In this document: positions 8,789 to 15,616 of the stretch, one piece after another
How positions within the stretch are numbered: position 1 is the first letter of the stretch
How the letters are laid out: the number at the start of each line of letters is the position of its first letter
From: Nocardioides caldifontis
Lineage (GTDB): Bacteria > Actinomycetota > Actinomycetes > Propionibacteriales > Nocardioidaceae
Reading direction: 5' to 3'
Assembly (NCBI RefSeq): GCF_008087345.1
Contig: NZ_ML701735.1
Location: 557,010-621,009, forward strand
DNA: 64,000 bases
The notes under the pieces: generated by a model
Database searches by the model: none
Told to the model about the DNA's origin: nothing
What the model saw: the letters and a program-made list of their open reading frames with translations, nothing else
Position numbers and translations under genes: made by a program

Positions 8789-9370
8789 TCAGTCGGTGAC
8801 CACGTCGATGGCCACCGGCGTGGGGTTGGTGAGTGCGTCGTACACCGCGGAACGGCGGCGGGACTGCTCCACGAGGCGGCGCAGCGTCTCGGCATCGGCG
8901 TCGCCACGGACGTGCATGGTCACGCGGAGCTGCTCGTAGCCGTTGCGGACCCGGTCCTCGCCGAGCCCGAGGATGCCGAGCAGGTCGATGTCACCGGTGA
9001 CGGTCGAGCGGACCTCGGTGAGCCGCACGCCGCGGGCCGCAGCGATGTTCACCAGCCCCGCGGTGAGGCAGGCGGCGATCGCGTGCAGCAGGTACTCCAC
9101 CGGCGTCGGCCCCTCGTCCTGCCCCACCAGCACGGCGGGGTGGTCGGAGTCGACGGTCGTCACCTGCTTGTGCTGCTGCTCCTGCAGGGCGCCGTGGAAG
9201 CCGTGGACGGTCGTGCGGCTGTGCGTCCCGGAGACCCACCGGTTCTCGGCGCGGAACTGGAACTTCGCGATCTCCGGCTGCCCCTTGACGGCGTCGAGGG
9301 TGGCGAAGAGAGTCGCGACGTCGACGCCGTTGCGGGCCTCGTCGGAGCGGGTCGTGGTGGTTGCGGTCAC
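8789..9370 (-). CDS. OsmC family protein
   Basis: A 193-residue member of the OsmC/Ohr fold. The family hallmark, the Cys in AIAACLTAGL at the start of the central helix, is present after GPTPVEYLLHAI. An acidic residue upstream (Glu in DEGPTPVE) may help catalysis. OsmC/Ohr enzymes reduce organic peroxides with two Cys; here only the helix Cys is obvious. This puts it in the large OsmC-like group of uncertain activity. The start is GTG 9370, sharing four bases (GTGA) with the stop of the MaoC gene, so the pair is translationally coupled. It lies inside the SARP-linked operon, and a role in detoxifying or processing the pathway substrate is an inference. Confidence 0.85.
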   Translation of the reverse strand: MTATTTTRSDEARNGVDVATLFATLDAVKGQPEIAKFQFRAENRWVSGTHSRTTVHGFHGALQEQQHKQVTTVDSDHPAVLVGQDEGPTPVEYLLHAIAACLTAGLVNIAAARGVRLTEVRSTVTGDIDLLGILGLGEDRVRNGYEQLRVTMHVRGDADAETLRRLVEQSRRRSAVYDALTNPTPVAIDVVTD

Positions 9371-9825
9371 GGGTGGATCCCTTCTGTGGTGGTGCCGCCG
9401 GCCGTTCCGGCGAGCTCGGTGAGGACGGGGTCGCGCCAGACGACGGCGGTGCCGTCGAGGACGGTGCGGCCCTCCTGGTCGGACACGCGAGTGGCGAGCG
9501 TGGTGACGGGCTTGTCGGTCCGCACACCGGTCACCTCGGCCCGCGCCGTGATGCGGTCGCCGGGCCGGACGGGTGCGAGGAACCGCCAGCGGACCTCGAG
9601 GAAGACGCTCCCCGGGCCGGGCAGCTGCTCGGCGACGAGCGCGTTGAGCAGGCCGGAGGTCACCCCGCCCTGAACGACGATGCCGCCGAACCGGCTGGCT
9701 GCCGCGAGCTCGCGGTCGTGGTGGAGCGGGTTGCGGTCGCCGGTGATCTCGGTGAACAGCACGATGTCCCGCTCGGTGACGTCCTTGCTCCGTTCGGCGA
9801 CGTCGCCGATCCGTGGTGTGTCCAT
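9367..9825 (-). CDS. MaoC-like hot-dog hydratase/dehydratase
   Basis: A 152-residue single hot-dog domain. The hydratase-2 active-site motif is seen as D-R-N-P-L-H-H-D in TEITGDRNPLHHD (Asp and His about five residues apart), then FGGIVVQGGVTSGLL, the usual substrate-tunnel segment. R-specific enoyl-CoA hydratases and (3R)-hydroxyacyl dehydratases have this pattern. It starts at ATG 9825 and is the first gene of the minus-strand operon, sharing GTGA with OsmC. The promoter region carries phased direct repeats that could bind the SARP regulator encoded by the last gene. The acyl substrate is unknown. Confidence 0.85.
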   Translation of the reverse strand: MDTPRIGDVAERSKDVTERDIVLFTEITGDRNPLHHDRELAAASRFGGIVVQGGVTSGLLNALVAEQLPGPGSVFLEVRWRFLAPVRPGDRITARAEVTGVRTDKPVTTLATRVSDQEGRTVLDGTAVVWRDPVLTELAGTAGGTTTEGIHP

Positions 9826-9868
9826 GGCCAGCACCCTGCAGCGGCACCCTTCCCCGGCACTTCCGCGC

Positions 9869-9898
9869 GGTGAAAGGGAGGTGGAAGCCGGGTGGAAG
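9869..9898. promoter_or_regulatory. Three 11-bp-phased direct repeats (candidate SARP operator)
   Basis: GGTGAAAG (9869-9876), GGTGGAAG (9880-9887) and GGTGGAAG (9891-9898) repeat with an exact period of 11 bp. They lie in the 138-bp divergent region between the MaoC-first operon (start 9825) and the AzlC-like gene (start 9964). SARP/BTAD activators are known to bind heptamer-type direct repeats at 11-bp spacing, and the operon on the left ends with a SARP-type regulator. The assignment to that regulator is an inference. Confidence 0.5.
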
Positions 9899-9963
9899 AG
9901 GTGCCCCGCACGGTGGGCCCACCGGCCGCCGTGCCCTGCGGCGGCCCCGCCACGGAGGTCCTC

Positions 9964-10833
9964 ATGTCGGTCACCACGTCGACCGCCCCGGCCGGTGCCC
10001 TGCGCCCCGACCTGCGGGCCGGTGCCCTCGCGATGGCCCAGCTGCTGCCGGCCTTCGTGCCGTTCGGGCTCCTCGTCGGCGCCTCGGTCGCGGCGAGCGC
10101 GGACCCGCTGTCGGCCTGGCTGGGCACGTGGGCGATCTACGGCGGCGCGGCGCACGTGGCCGTGCTCGAGGTGCTCCGCCAGGGATCCGGGTGGGTCGCG
10201 GCCGCGGTCGTCGGCCTCCTGGTGAACCTGCGGCTCGGTGCCTACGCGGTCTCGATGGTGCCGCAGTGGCGGGACGCGCCGCTGCGCCGGCGGCTCGCGG
10301 CTGCCGTCATGCTCACCGACGCCCCCTGGGCGCTCGCGCGCGGGCGGGCGGTCGGCGACGAGGGGTCCGGGCCACGGGGCACCCAGGGGTACTACCTCGG
10401 TGCGGCGGTGACCCTCTTCGTCGCCTGGCCGGTCCTGGTGACGACCGGGATGCTCGTGGGCGACCTGGTCAGCTCCCTGCCGGTGGCGACGCTCCTGGTG
10501 CCGCTGACCCTCGGCGGCGTCGTCGCCCCGCAGCTCGCCGACCGGCCGACGGCGGCTGCCGCCACGGCGGCTGCGCTCGTCGCCGCGGGCACGACGGGCT
10601 GGGACCCGGGGCTGGCGGCGGTGCTGTGCGCCGTCGTCGGGGTCGCGGTGCTCGCCGCGTTCACCGTCCGGGCCGTGCTCGCCCACCGGGACCCGGAGGT
10701 CGCCGCGCCGGCGCTGCTGGCCGTGGCCTGCCTGGGGCTGACGCTGCTCGTCGCGGTCCGCGGCCACCCGGTGGTCGCGGCGGTCGCCGCCGGGGCCGGG
10801 CTGTACGTCGTGGTGGCGCCCCCCTGGTTCTAG
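9964..10833 (+). CDS. AzlC family branched-chain amino acid exporter-like membrane protein
   Basis: A 289-residue membrane protein that starts like AzlC: PDLRAGALAMAQLLPAFVPFGLLVGA, then IYGGAAHVAVLEVL and LLVNLRLGAYAVSM, corresponding to the family segments that normally read like G-A-S-Q and N-L-R. About 8-9 hydrophobic segments are visible. AzlC normally works with a small partner AzlD (about 100 residues, four helices). No azlD gene follows, but this protein is about 50-60 residues longer than typical AzlC and has extra hydrophobic helices at the C-terminus. They could be a degenerate AzlD-like part. The start is ATG 9964, with GGAGG 5 nt upstream. It converges with the hemolysin III gene (22 bp between stops). 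Export of branched-chain amino acids is the family expectation only. Confidence 0.7.
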   Translation: MSVTTSTAPAGALRPDLRAGALAMAQLLPAFVPFGLLVGASVAASADPLSAWLGTWAIYGGAAHVAVLEVLRQGSGWVAAAVVGLLVNLRLGAYAVSMVPQWRDAPLRRRLAAAVMLTDAPWALARGRAVGDEGSGPRGTQGYYLGAAVTLFVAWPVLVTTGMLVGDLVSSLPVATLLVPLTLGGVVAPQLADRPTAAAATAAALVAAGTTGWDPGLAAVLCAVVGVAVLAAFTVRAVLAHRDPEVAAPALLAVACLGLTLLVAVRGHPVVAAVAAGAGLYVVVAPPWF

Positions 10834-10855
10834 GCCCCCGATCCGCCCCGGCCCC

Positions 10856-11602
10856 TCAGCGCAGCGACGAAGCGACCACCGACACCGCAGTGAAGTGCGT
10901 GGCGAACGCGACCACGGTCAGCAGGTGGAAGACCTCGTGGAAGCCGAACCACGTGGGGAACGGGTCGGGGCGGCGGAACCCGTAGACCACCCCGCCGACC
11001 GTGTACAGCAGCCCACCGACCACGATCAGTGCCAGCACGGTGGCGCCGCCGCCGGCGTGGAAGTCGTCGACGAAGAACACCGAGGCCCAGCCGAGGGCGA
11101 TGTAGAGCGGCGTGTAGAGCCACCGCGGGGCGTCGGTCCACAGCACGCGGAACGCCGCACCGAGCAGCGCACCTCCCCACGCCACGCCCAGCATCACCGC
11201 CTGCTGCCGCCCCTCGAGGAGCAGCAGCGTGAACGGCGTGTAGGTGCCGGCGATGAGCAGGAAGATGCTGGCGTGGTCGAGCCGGCGCAGCAGCAGCCCG
11301 GTGCCGACCGACCAGCGCCCCCGGTGCAGGGCGGCGGAGACGCTGAACAGCAGCAAGGCAGTGGCGGCGAAGACCGCGGAGCCGACCCGCGCCGCGCCCG
11401 GGGGCGAGACCACCACGAGTGCCAGCCCGGCGGCGAGGGTGACCGGGGCGACGGCGGCGTGCAGCCAGCCGCGCAGCCGGGGCTTGACCTCCTCGACGAC
11501 CTGCTGGGCGCGCTCCGAGACCTGGTGCGCCTTGCCGGCGATCTGCCCCGCGAGCTGCTCGGCGGCGGTGGTCGCGGTGGTGCCGGGGGTGCGTTCGGTC
11601 AT
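10856..11602 (-). CDS. Hemolysin III / PAQR (YqfA-like) membrane protein
   Basis: A 248-residue protein with a soluble N-terminal helix (about 1-50) and seven membrane helices. The PAQR/hemolysin III signatures are present: SAALHRGRW (first His motif), LDHASIFLLIAGTYTPF (the D-H-x3 motif) and the C-terminal GFHEVFHLLTVVAFATHF with the H-x3-H pair that would complete a metal site. Bacterial members are suspected membrane hydrolases (ceramidase-like in the wider superfamily); real haemolysis is doubtful. The charged N-terminal extension (TAAEQLAGQIAGKAHQV) is unusual for the family. ATG 11602 is used. Confidence 0.85.
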   Translation of the reverse strand: MTERTPGTTATTAAEQLAGQIAGKAHQVSERAQQVVEEVKPRLRGWLHAAVAPVTLAAGLALVVVSPPGAARVGSAVFAATALLLFSVSAALHRGRWSVGTGLLLRRLDHASIFLLIAGTYTPFTLLLLEGRQQAVMLGVAWGGALLGAAFRVLWTDAPRWLYTPLYIALGWASVFFVDDFHAGGGATVLALIVVGGLLYTVGGVVYGFRRPDPFPTWFGFHEVFHLLTVVAFATHFTAVSVVASSLR

Positions 11603-11752
11603 CGGGGTCCTTCGGGCCGTGGTGGGGCCCGTCCGGACCCAGCGGTCGACGGGCTCCTCCACGGGGCGGGTCGACGGGTGCAGTGTGCCCACCGGAGGAC
11701 GCCCGAACCGTCGAGGCCGGCCCGTTTCCGGAGGCCGCCAGTGTCGAGCGAC

Positions 11753-11771
11753 GAAGGTTAGCCTTACCATG
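11753..11771. promoter_or_regulatory. DtxR/IdeR-type iron box over the -10 of the iron transporter
   Basis: The 19-mer GAAGGTTAGCCTTACCATG matches 13 of 19 positions of the classical iron-box palindrome, with a nearly intact core AGGTTAGCCTTACC (11755-11768). A TANNNT -10 candidate (TACCAT, 11765-11770) lies inside the box, so a bound repressor would block the promoter. The Fe(III) transporter gene starts at 11811. A DtxR-family repressor is encoded at 48467-49174. Confidence 0.7.
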
Positions 11772-11810
11772 CGGCACAGCCAATGCCACCGAACCCGTCG
11801 AGGAGCGCCC

Positions 11811-12833
11811 ATGCGCCGCCGTCTGCTCGCCCCGCTCGTGCTCACCGGGTCGATGGCCCTCGCCACGGCGGGTTGCGGCGTCTTCGGCGCCGAGGCAGAC
11901 GCCGACATCCACGTGTACTCCGCACGCCACTACGACCTGGAGGAGGCCTTCGAGGACTTCACCGACGAGACCGGGCTCGAGGTCGAGTTCCTGTACGGTG
12001 ACGACGCCGAGCTGCTCGAGCGGTTGAAGTCGGAGGGCGAGGACACTCCGGCGGACGTCTTCATGACCGTCGACGCCGGGATGCTGTGGAACGCGGCCGA
12101 GCAGGGCGTGCTCGCGCCCATGGACTCGACCGTGCTCGACGAGGCCGTGCCGGAGGACCTGCGCGACCCCGACGGCCGGTGGGTGGGGCTGGCCATGCGG
12201 GCCCGGACCGTGATGTACGACCCCGAGGCGGTCGACCCCTCGGAGTTCGACCCGGTCGACACCTACGCCGGCCTGGGGGACCCGAAGTGGAAGGGGCGGC
12301 TCTGCATGCGCGACGAGACCGCGTCCTACACCCAGTCCCTCGTCGCCAGCCTCATCGACCTGCACGGCCGGGACCGTGCGCTGAGGATCGTGCGGAGCTG
12401 GGTGGCGAACGACGTGCAGGTCCTGAGCAACGACATCGAGCTGCTGGAGACCATCGACGCCGGCGGCTGCGAGGTCGGCATCACCAACCACTACTACCTG
12501 GCCCGGATGCTCGAGGAGGACCCCGACCTCGGAGTCGCGCCCTACTGGGCGAGCCAGGACGGCGAGGGGACCCACGTCAACATCTCCGGCGCCGGTGTGG
12601 TCGAGGGCTCTGACGCGGCAGAGGACGCGCAGGAGCTCATCGAGTGGCTCGCGACCGACGGGCAGAGCGACTTCGTCGACGGCAACCACGAGTTCCCGGT
12701 CAACCCCGACGTCGAGCCCGACGAGCTGATCGCGGGGTTCGGCACCTTCAAGAGGATGTCGGTCGACGCCGCGGCGTACGGCTCCCTCAACGCCGAGGCC
12801 GTCGCGGTCCTCGACGAAGCCGGCTACCGGTGA
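11811..12833 (+). CDS. Iron(III) ABC transporter substrate-binding lipoprotein (FbpA/FutA-like)
   Basis: A 340-residue lipoprotein with the lipobox ATAGC (C22), followed by a periplasmic-binding-protein fold starting DIHVYSARHYDLEEAFEDF. This is the classic Fe(III)-binding opening, where Y and H near the N-terminus contribute. The adjacent Tyr pair Y228-Y229 in GITNHYYLARM is the ferric-ion ligand pair of FbpA-like proteins. Together with the permease 15 bp downstream and the ATPase it forms a complete importer. Its start, ATG 11811, has AGGAG at a good distance. Transcription is probably repressed by iron through the box at 11753-11771. Whether it takes free Fe(III) or a chelate is not known. 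Confidence 0.9.
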   Translation: MRRRLLAPLVLTGSMALATAGCGVFGAEADADIHVYSARHYDLEEAFEDFTDETGLEVEFLYGDDAELLERLKSEGEDTPADVFMTVDAGMLWNAAEQGVLAPMDSTVLDEAVPEDLRDPDGRWVGLAMRARTVMYDPEAVDPSEFDPVDTYAGLGDPKWKGRLCMRDETASYTQSLVASLIDLHGRDRALRIVRSWVANDVQVLSNDIELLETIDAGGCEVGITNHYYLARMLEEDPDLGVAPYWASQDGEGTHVNISGAGVVEGSDAAEDAQELIEWLATDGQSDFVDGNHEFPVNPDVEPDELIAGFGTFKRMSVDAAAYGSLNAEAVAVLDEAGYR

Positions 12834-12848
12834 GCGCGCCCGGCTCCC

Positions 12849-14537
12849 ATGGCTGAGCTCCTCACGGAGCCGGTCCCGGCACCGCGGCGCAAGGCTCCGG
12901 GGTCGGGCCGCCGTGGCTGGTCCCTGGTGGTCCTGGCGGTCGGCGCCTTCGTGGCCAGCCCGGTCCTCGCGGTGACCGTCCGCGCGCTGAGCCAGGGCGG
13001 GCTGGACCTCCCCGGCGGCATCGGCCGCATGGTGCTGACGACCTTCGGGCTCCTGCTCGGCGTCGCGGTGGGCACGGGCGCGCTCGGCACCGGGCTGGCC
13101 TGGCTCGTCACCGCCTACGAGTTCCCAGGACGGAGGCTCCTCGAGGTGCTGCTGGTCCTGCCGATGGCGATGCCCGCCTACATCCTCGGGTTCGTCTTCC
13201 TCTCGACCTTCGACTTCGCCGGGCCGGTGCAGACGGCGCTGCGGGCCCAGCTGGGCGACGGGTTCGGCCCCCTGCCGGTGCGCTCCCTGGCTGGGGCGGT
13301 CGCCGTCATGACGCTCACCCTCTACCCGTACGTCTACCTGACCGTGCGGGCCGCGTTCTCCGAGCTCGCCCCGTCGGCGTACGACGCGGCACGCACGCTC
13401 GGCGCCTCCCGCCGGCGGGCGTTCCGCACCGTGCTGCTGCCGCTCGCGCGACCGTCGCTGGCCGCCGGCCTGGCCCTGGTGATGATGGAGACGCTCACCG
13501 ACTTCGCCACCGTGCAGTACTTCAACGTCCGGACGGTGTCCGTCGGGGTCTACCTGGCCTGGAAGGGAAGCTTCGACATCGGGTCGGCGATCTCGGTCTC
13601 CGTCCTCGTGCTGCTTTTCGCGATCGGCGTGCTGGCCCTGGAGCGGACGTTCCGCGGCCGCGCCCGCTACGCCCAGCGCGGCGGTGCGGGGCGTGGCCTG
13701 GGAAGACGACGGCTGGCGGGGAGCCGGGGGTGGAGCGCCACCGCGGCGGCGGGAGCCGTGGTCGCCGCGGCCTTCGTGCTTCCGGTCGCCAGGCTGGCGA
13801 CGTGGGCGGTCGAGGCCGCCCGGGAGGACGGGGTGCTGACCGACGAGCGGTTCGGTGAGCACCTGTCCAACAGCGCCGCCGTCGCCGCCGTCGCGGCGGC
13901 CGCGTGCGTGGTGGTCGCCCTGACGATGGCGCACGCCGAACGGCTCGGCGGCGGCCGTCTGGTCTCCGGGGCGGCCCAGCTGACGATGGTGGGCTATGCC
14001 GTGCCGGGGGCGGTGATCGGCATCGGGGTGCTCGCCGCCTTCCAGGGGCTGGACCGGCTGCTGGAGCTCCTGGGGGTCGACGGCGGCACGGGGCTCCTCG
14101 CGACCGGGTCGGTGCTGGGCATCCTCGTCGCCTACGTCGTGCGGTTCACCGGCCCGGCGTACCAGGCCGTCGATGCCAGCTTCTCCCGCGTGCCGCTCTC
14201 GGTGACCTCGTCAGCGCTCACGCTCGGCGCCGGACCGCTCCGGGTCCTGACCCGGGTGCACCTCCCCCTCGTGCGGTCGGGCGCGGCCGTGGCTGCCACG
14301 CTGGTCCTCGTGGATGCGGTCAAGGAGCTCCCCCTCGTGCTGCTGCTCCGCCCGTTCGGGTTCACGACGCTGTCGGTCTGGGTGTTCGAGCTGGCGTCCG
14401 AGAACTACTGGACCCGCGCGGCGCTGCCCGCCCTGCTCATCGTGGCGCTGGCCGTGGTGCCGGTGGCGCTGCTCACCACCGGCCGTCGGCCCCCCGGGGC
14501 CGCCGACGTCGATCGATCGGGCGGGGTGGTCCGGTGA
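12849..14537 (+). CDS. Iron(III) ABC transporter permease (fused double permease, FbpB-like)
   Basis: A 562-residue membrane protein made of two tandem binding-protein-dependent permease domains, each with its own EAA loop: SAYDAARTLGASRRRAFRTVLLP in the first half, and the degenerate SSALTLGAGPLRVLTRVHLP in the second. About 12 helices are visible. The fused arrangement is normal for the FbpB/ThiP class. The start is ATG 12849, only 15 bp after the binding protein. Its stop overlaps the GTG of the ATPase gene (GTGA at 14534-14537), so the subunits are co-translated. Late residues (KELPLVLLLRPFGFTTLSVWVFELASE) match the conserved end segment of iron and thiamine permeases. Confidence 0.9.
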   Translation: MAELLTEPVPAPRRKAPGSGRRGWSLVVLAVGAFVASPVLAVTVRALSQGGLDLPGGIGRMVLTTFGLLLGVAVGTGALGTGLAWLVTAYEFPGRRLLEVLLVLPMAMPAYILGFVFLSTFDFAGPVQTALRAQLGDGFGPLPVRSLAGAVAVMTLTLYPYVYLTVRAAFSELAPSAYDAARTLGASRRRAFRTVLLPLARPSLAAGLALVMMETLTDFATVQYFNVRTVSVGVYLAWKGSFDIGSAISVSVLVLLFAIGVLALERTFRGRARYAQRGGAGRGLGRRRLAGSRGWSATAAAGAVVAAAFVLPVARLATWAVEAAREDGVLTDERFGEHLSNSAAVAAVAAAACVVVALTMAHAERLGGGRLVSGAAQLTMVGYAVPGAVIGIGVLAAFQGLDRLLELLGVDGGTGLLATGSVLGILVAYVVRFTGPAYQAVDASFSRVPLSVTSSALTLGAGPLRVLTRVHLPLVRSGAAVAATLVLVDAVKELPLVLLLRPFGFTTLSVWVFELASENYWTRAALPALLIVALAVVPVALLTTGRRPPGAADVDRSGGVVR

Positions 14538-15616
14538 CCGCACTCGCGCTGCGTGGCGTCGACAAGCGCTACGGCCCGGTGCACGCCGTGCGCTCGCTCC
14601 ACCTCGAGGTGGGCGCCGGCGAGGTGGTCACCGTCGTCGGACCGTCCGGGTGCGGCAAGTCGACCCTGCTGCGGCTGGTGGCCGGGCTGGAGCACACCGA
14701 CGCGGGGATCGTGGAGATCGACGGCCAGGTGGTCGACGACGGCCGCAGGCACCGGCCCCCCGAGCGGCGCAGGGTGGGGATGGTGTTCCAGGACCACGCG
14801 CTCTTCCCGCACCTCGATGTCGCCCGCAACGTGGCGTTCGGGCTCGGAGGAGCCTCGCGCGCCCAGCGGGCAGCACGCGTCGCCGAGCTGCTGGGGGTGG
14901 TCGGCCTGGCCGGGCTCGAGGGGCGGCTCCCCCACGAGCTCTCGGGCGGTGAGCAGCAGCGGGTGGCCCTCGCGCGCGCTCTGGCGCCGCGGCCCGCGGT
15001 CGTGCTCCTCGACGAGCCGTTCTCGAGCCTCGACGAGAACTTGCGTGCCCAGGTGCGTGCCGACACGCTCGCTGCTCTCCGCCGGACCGGGAGCGCCGCG
15101 CTGCTGGTCACCCACGACCAGACCGAGGCGCTCTCCCTGGGCGACCGGATCGCGGTGGTGCGGGCCGGCGAGGTGCTGCAGGTGGGGCCCCCGGACGACG
15201 TCTACGAGCGTCCCACCAGTCGGTTCGTCGCGACCTTCATGGGGGATGCGGACTTCCTGCCGGCGACGGTGACGGCCGCCGGGATCGAGTGCGAGGTCGG
15301 CACCGTCCCGGTGACCGGCCGGCCGCTGGCCGACGGGACCACGCTGGAGGTGATGCTCCGGCCGCACGAGGTCGCCGTCGCCGCCGACCCGGTGTCAGCT
15401 GCGCGCGTCGAGCGGGTGGAGTACCACGGCGCCTTCATCCTGCACCTGGTGCGGCTCCCGTCGGGGCGCACGGTCCGGGCCTGGACCCAGCACCGCGTGC
15501 ACCACCCCGCGGGGACCCCGGTCAGGATCGGCCTGGTCCCCGGGGCGGCGCCGGTGCTCGTCGCCGGCGACACGGTGGTGACGGCCCTGGCGTCCCACGC
15601 ACCCGCGGAGCCCTGA
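14534..15616 (+). CDS. Iron(III) ABC transporter ATP-binding protein (FbpC-like)
   Basis: A 360-residue ABC ATPase: Walker A GPSGCGKST (about 35-43), Q-loop VFQDHALFP, signature LSGGEQQRVALARAL, Walker B VVLLDEPFSSLD, switch His in LVTHDQTEALSLGD. The C-terminal third (about 245-360) is a TOBE/OB-like regulatory domain, as in FbpC/PotA-type importers. The start is GTG 14534, overlapping the permease stop. The last 222 bp overlap, in antisense, the open reading frame of the adenylation-acyltransferase gene on the other strand. The TOBE domain needs that stretch, so it is genuine coding sequence for this gene. Confidence 0.92.
   Translation: MTALALRGVDKRYGPVHAVRSLHLEVGAGEVVTVVGPSGCGKSTLLRLVAGLEHTDAGIVEIDGQVVDDGRRHRPPERRRVGMVFQDHALFPHLDVARNVAFGLGGASRAQRAARVAELLGVVGLAGLEGRLPHELSGGEQQRVALARALAPRPAVVLLDEPFSSLDENLRAQVRADTLAALRRTGSAALLVTHDQTEALSLGDRIAVVRAGEVLQVGPPDDVYERPTSRFVATFMGDADFLPATVTAAGIECEVGTVPVTGRPLADGTTLEVMLRPHEVAVAADPVSAARVERVEYHGAFILHLVRLPSGRTVRAWTQHRVHHPAGTPVRIGLVPGAAPVLVAGDTVVTALASHAPAEP

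Noticed and set aside
7554-8939. 461-residue plus-strand open frame
   Set aside because: Antisense shadow of the FAD oxidoreductase and OsmC genes. The minus-strand frames carry clear FAD and OsmC motifs.
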